Assembly: GCA_947626475.1 (NCBI GenBank)
Contig: CANQSK010000011.1
Location: 1-41,161, forward strand
Length of the DNA stretch: 41,161 bases
Direction of reading: 5' to 3'
Source of the DNA: an uncultured Lachnospiraceae bacterium
GTDB taxonomy: Bacteria; Bacillota; Clostridia; Lachnospirales; Lachnospiraceae
The translations under genes were made by a program, and so were the position numbers. Below are positions 39,800-41,161 of this stretch, in pieces. The notes below the pieces were generated by a model, which searched no databases, was not told where the DNA came from, and was given only the letters and a program-made list of their open reading frames with translations. Position 1 is the stretch's first letter; each line of letters opens with the position of its first letter.

Positions 39800-41161
39800 T
39801 TACTTTCCGAGAGCCGTCTTCTGAGTTACCGTGGTGGGTTTCTCATAGCAGGCAAACGCGTCGTCCACAAGCTTCTGATCCGGCTTGGGCGTGATCCAGC
39901 TGACTACAGGTACGATGACAAGCCCGGCCAGCATGGCAATGGCGCCGCAGTTGATGGGAGAACGCATGATGGCCGGAAGAACGCTGGGCACCAGCATGTC
40001 TACGATCATCAGAATGGAGCCGAACAGGAAGCAGACCCAGCAGGAAGCCTTGGTGGTCTTTTTCCAGTACAGGGAGTACATAAAGGGAGCCAGGAAGGAT
40101 CCTGCAAGAGCGCCCCAGGAGATGCCCATCAGCTGAGCGATGAAGGTCACGGAGCTCTTGTACTGGATCAGGGCGATGATGGCGGAGATCGCGATGAATA
40201 CCACGATCAGGACCCGGATATACAGCAGCTGTTTTTTGTCGTCCATATTCTTTACAAAATGTCCCTTCAGGAAATCGATGGTCAGTGTGGAGCTGGACGC
40301 GATAACCAGGGAGGACAGCGTGGACATGGAAGCGGAAAGCACCAGGATTACCACCAGAGCGATGAGCATGGGGCTCAGATTCTGCAGCATGGTAGGAATG
40401 ACAGAATCGTAACCGTTGGCCGCGATGTCGATCTGGTCGGAGAACAGGCGCCCGAAGCCGCCCAGGAAATAGCACCCGCCGGCCACGACCAGCGCGAAGA
40501 GGGTAGAAATAATAGTACCCTTCTGGATGGCGGCCTCATCCTTGATGGCGTAGAACTTCTGTACCATCTGGGGAAGGCCCCAGGTTCCCAGGGATGTAAG
40601 GATCACAACGAACATCAGGCTTACCGGGTCCGGTCCGAAGAAGGAGTTGAAGATACCCGGAGTGGAGGATACGGACGGGTCGCTGATTTGACCTAAACCG
40701 TCCAGAGCCGCCAGAAATCCGCCCTGACTGTTAAGTACCGCCACAATGATGGTGGAGATGCCGACCAGCATGATAACGCCCTGAATGAAATCGTTGATGG
40801 CGGTGGCCATGTAGCCTCCGGCGATAACGTAGACGGCAGTCAGAACAGCCATCAGGATGATGCAGATTGAATAGTCGATATCGAAAGCCATACCGAACAG
40901 TCTGGACAGGCCGTTATACAGGGACGCGGTGTAGGGGATCAGGAAAATGAAGATGATAACCGAGGATACGATCTTCAGCGCCTGACTGCTGAACCGCTGG
41001 CCGAAAAACTGGGGCATGGTGGCGGAATCCAGATGCTGGGTCATGATTCTGGTGCGCCGGCCTAGGATGACCCACGCCAGCAGCGAACCGATGATCGCGT
41101 TGCCGATGCCGGCCCAGGTGGCGGCGATTCTGAACCGCCAGCCGAACTGTCCCGCGTAGCC
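39800..41161 (-). CDS. sodium:solute symporter (SSS family), N terminus outside the window
   Basis: 453 residues are visible; the frame is open to the window edge, so the start is beyond 41161. An internal Met at 41044 is not the start, since upstream codons read GYAGQFGWRFRIAATWAGIGN, typical of an early SSS helix region. About 11 hydrophobic helices can be traced. Family segments include IPYTASLYNGLSRLFG, VYVIAGGYMATAINDFIQG, GTWGLPQMVQKFYAIKD and LSASMSTLSSLVIASSS, the last carrying the sodium-site Ser/Thr residues. This is the PutP/PanF-like group that imports amino acids, pantothenate or sugars with Na+. The substrate is not determined. Confidence 0.9.
   Translation of the reverse strand, partial: GYAGQFGWRFRIAATWAGIGNAIIGSLLAWVILGRRTRIMTQHLDSATMPQFFGQRFSSQALKIVSSVIIFIFLIPYTASLYNGLSRLFGMAFDIDYSICIILMAVLTAVYVIAGGYMATAINDFIQGVIMLVGISTIIVAVLNSQGGFLAALDGLGQISDPSVSSTPGIFNSFFGPDPVSLMFVVILTSLGTWGLPQMVQKFYAIKDEAAIQKGTIISTLFALVVAGGCYFLGGFGRLFSDQIDIAANGYDSVIPTMLQNLSPMLIALVVILVLSASMSTLSSLVIASSSTLTIDFLKGHFVKNMDDKKQLLYIRVLIVVFIAISAIIALIQYKSSVTFIAQLMGISWGALAGSFLAPFMYSLYWKKTTKASCWVCFLFGSILMIVDMLVPSVLPAIMRSPINCGAIAMLAGLVIVPVVSWITPKPDQKLVDDAFACYEKPTTVTQKTALGK

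Overview
The window looks like a chromosomal piece of a Gram-positive anaerobe of the Lachnospiraceae (Clostridia). Reasons: strong GGAGG-type ribosome binding sites, moderately high GC, CUT1 sugar transporters without their own ATPase, a YerC/TrpR-like regulator, DUF951, indolepyruvate:ferredoxin oxidoreductase and an anaerobic inositol operon. This is inference from gene content; no taxonomic search was run.

Layout. (1) 1-440: the 3' end of a 23S rRNA, then tRNA-Asn, tRNA-Glu and tRNA-Cys; no 5S gene follows the 23S. (2) 902-10057: a myo-inositol catabolic locus, with iolG divergent from a DeoR-type regulator and then iolC-iolB-iolD-iolE-iolA and a sirtuin. IolR-like boxes can be seen in both promoter regions; the aldolase IolJ and an inositol transporter are not in the window. 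(3) 10141-21248: DUF951, a sigma-54-activator-like regulator whose ATPase motifs are destroyed, and a sugar operon: zinc dehydrogenase, two CUT1 permeases, lipoprotein binding protein, a cytoplasmic lectin-plus-propeller protein resembling rhamnogalacturonan lyases, and two overlapping GH105 unsaturated-uronyl hydrolases. It reads as import and intracellular breakdown of pectin-like oligosaccharides; a KDG-type kinase with a possible cre site lies at 26665. (4) 21359-22431: rpsF-ssb-rpsR with a promoter and a possible S6:S18 autoregulatory leader.

(5) 22643-26509: a three-domain protein (winged helix, CTP:phosphocholine cytidylyltransferase, choline kinase), an MFS carrier and a glycerophosphodiester phosphodiesterase. 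Together they suggest a route from glycerophosphocholine to CDP-choline. A secreted protein with C-terminal choline-binding-type repeats is at 37065-39716, so the window may hold both the supply and the use of surface phosphocholine. (6) 27913-30611: YerC/TrpR-like regulator, then iorA and iorB. (7) 30842-33470, minus strand: ECF sigma factor with membrane anti-sigma, and an amidohydrolase. (8) 33639-35058: a more AT-rich pair, SatD-like protein plus DUF3307 membrane protein, under a promoter with a large inverted repeat; the SatD-like protein carries motifs that align by eye with nucleotide-cyclase palm motifs. (9) 35165-41161: acyl-CoA synthetase-like enzyme, the choline-binding-repeat protein, and a partial sodium:solute symporter.

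No CRISPR array, insertion sequence, prophage or origin was seen. All family calls are by eye from motifs and context.
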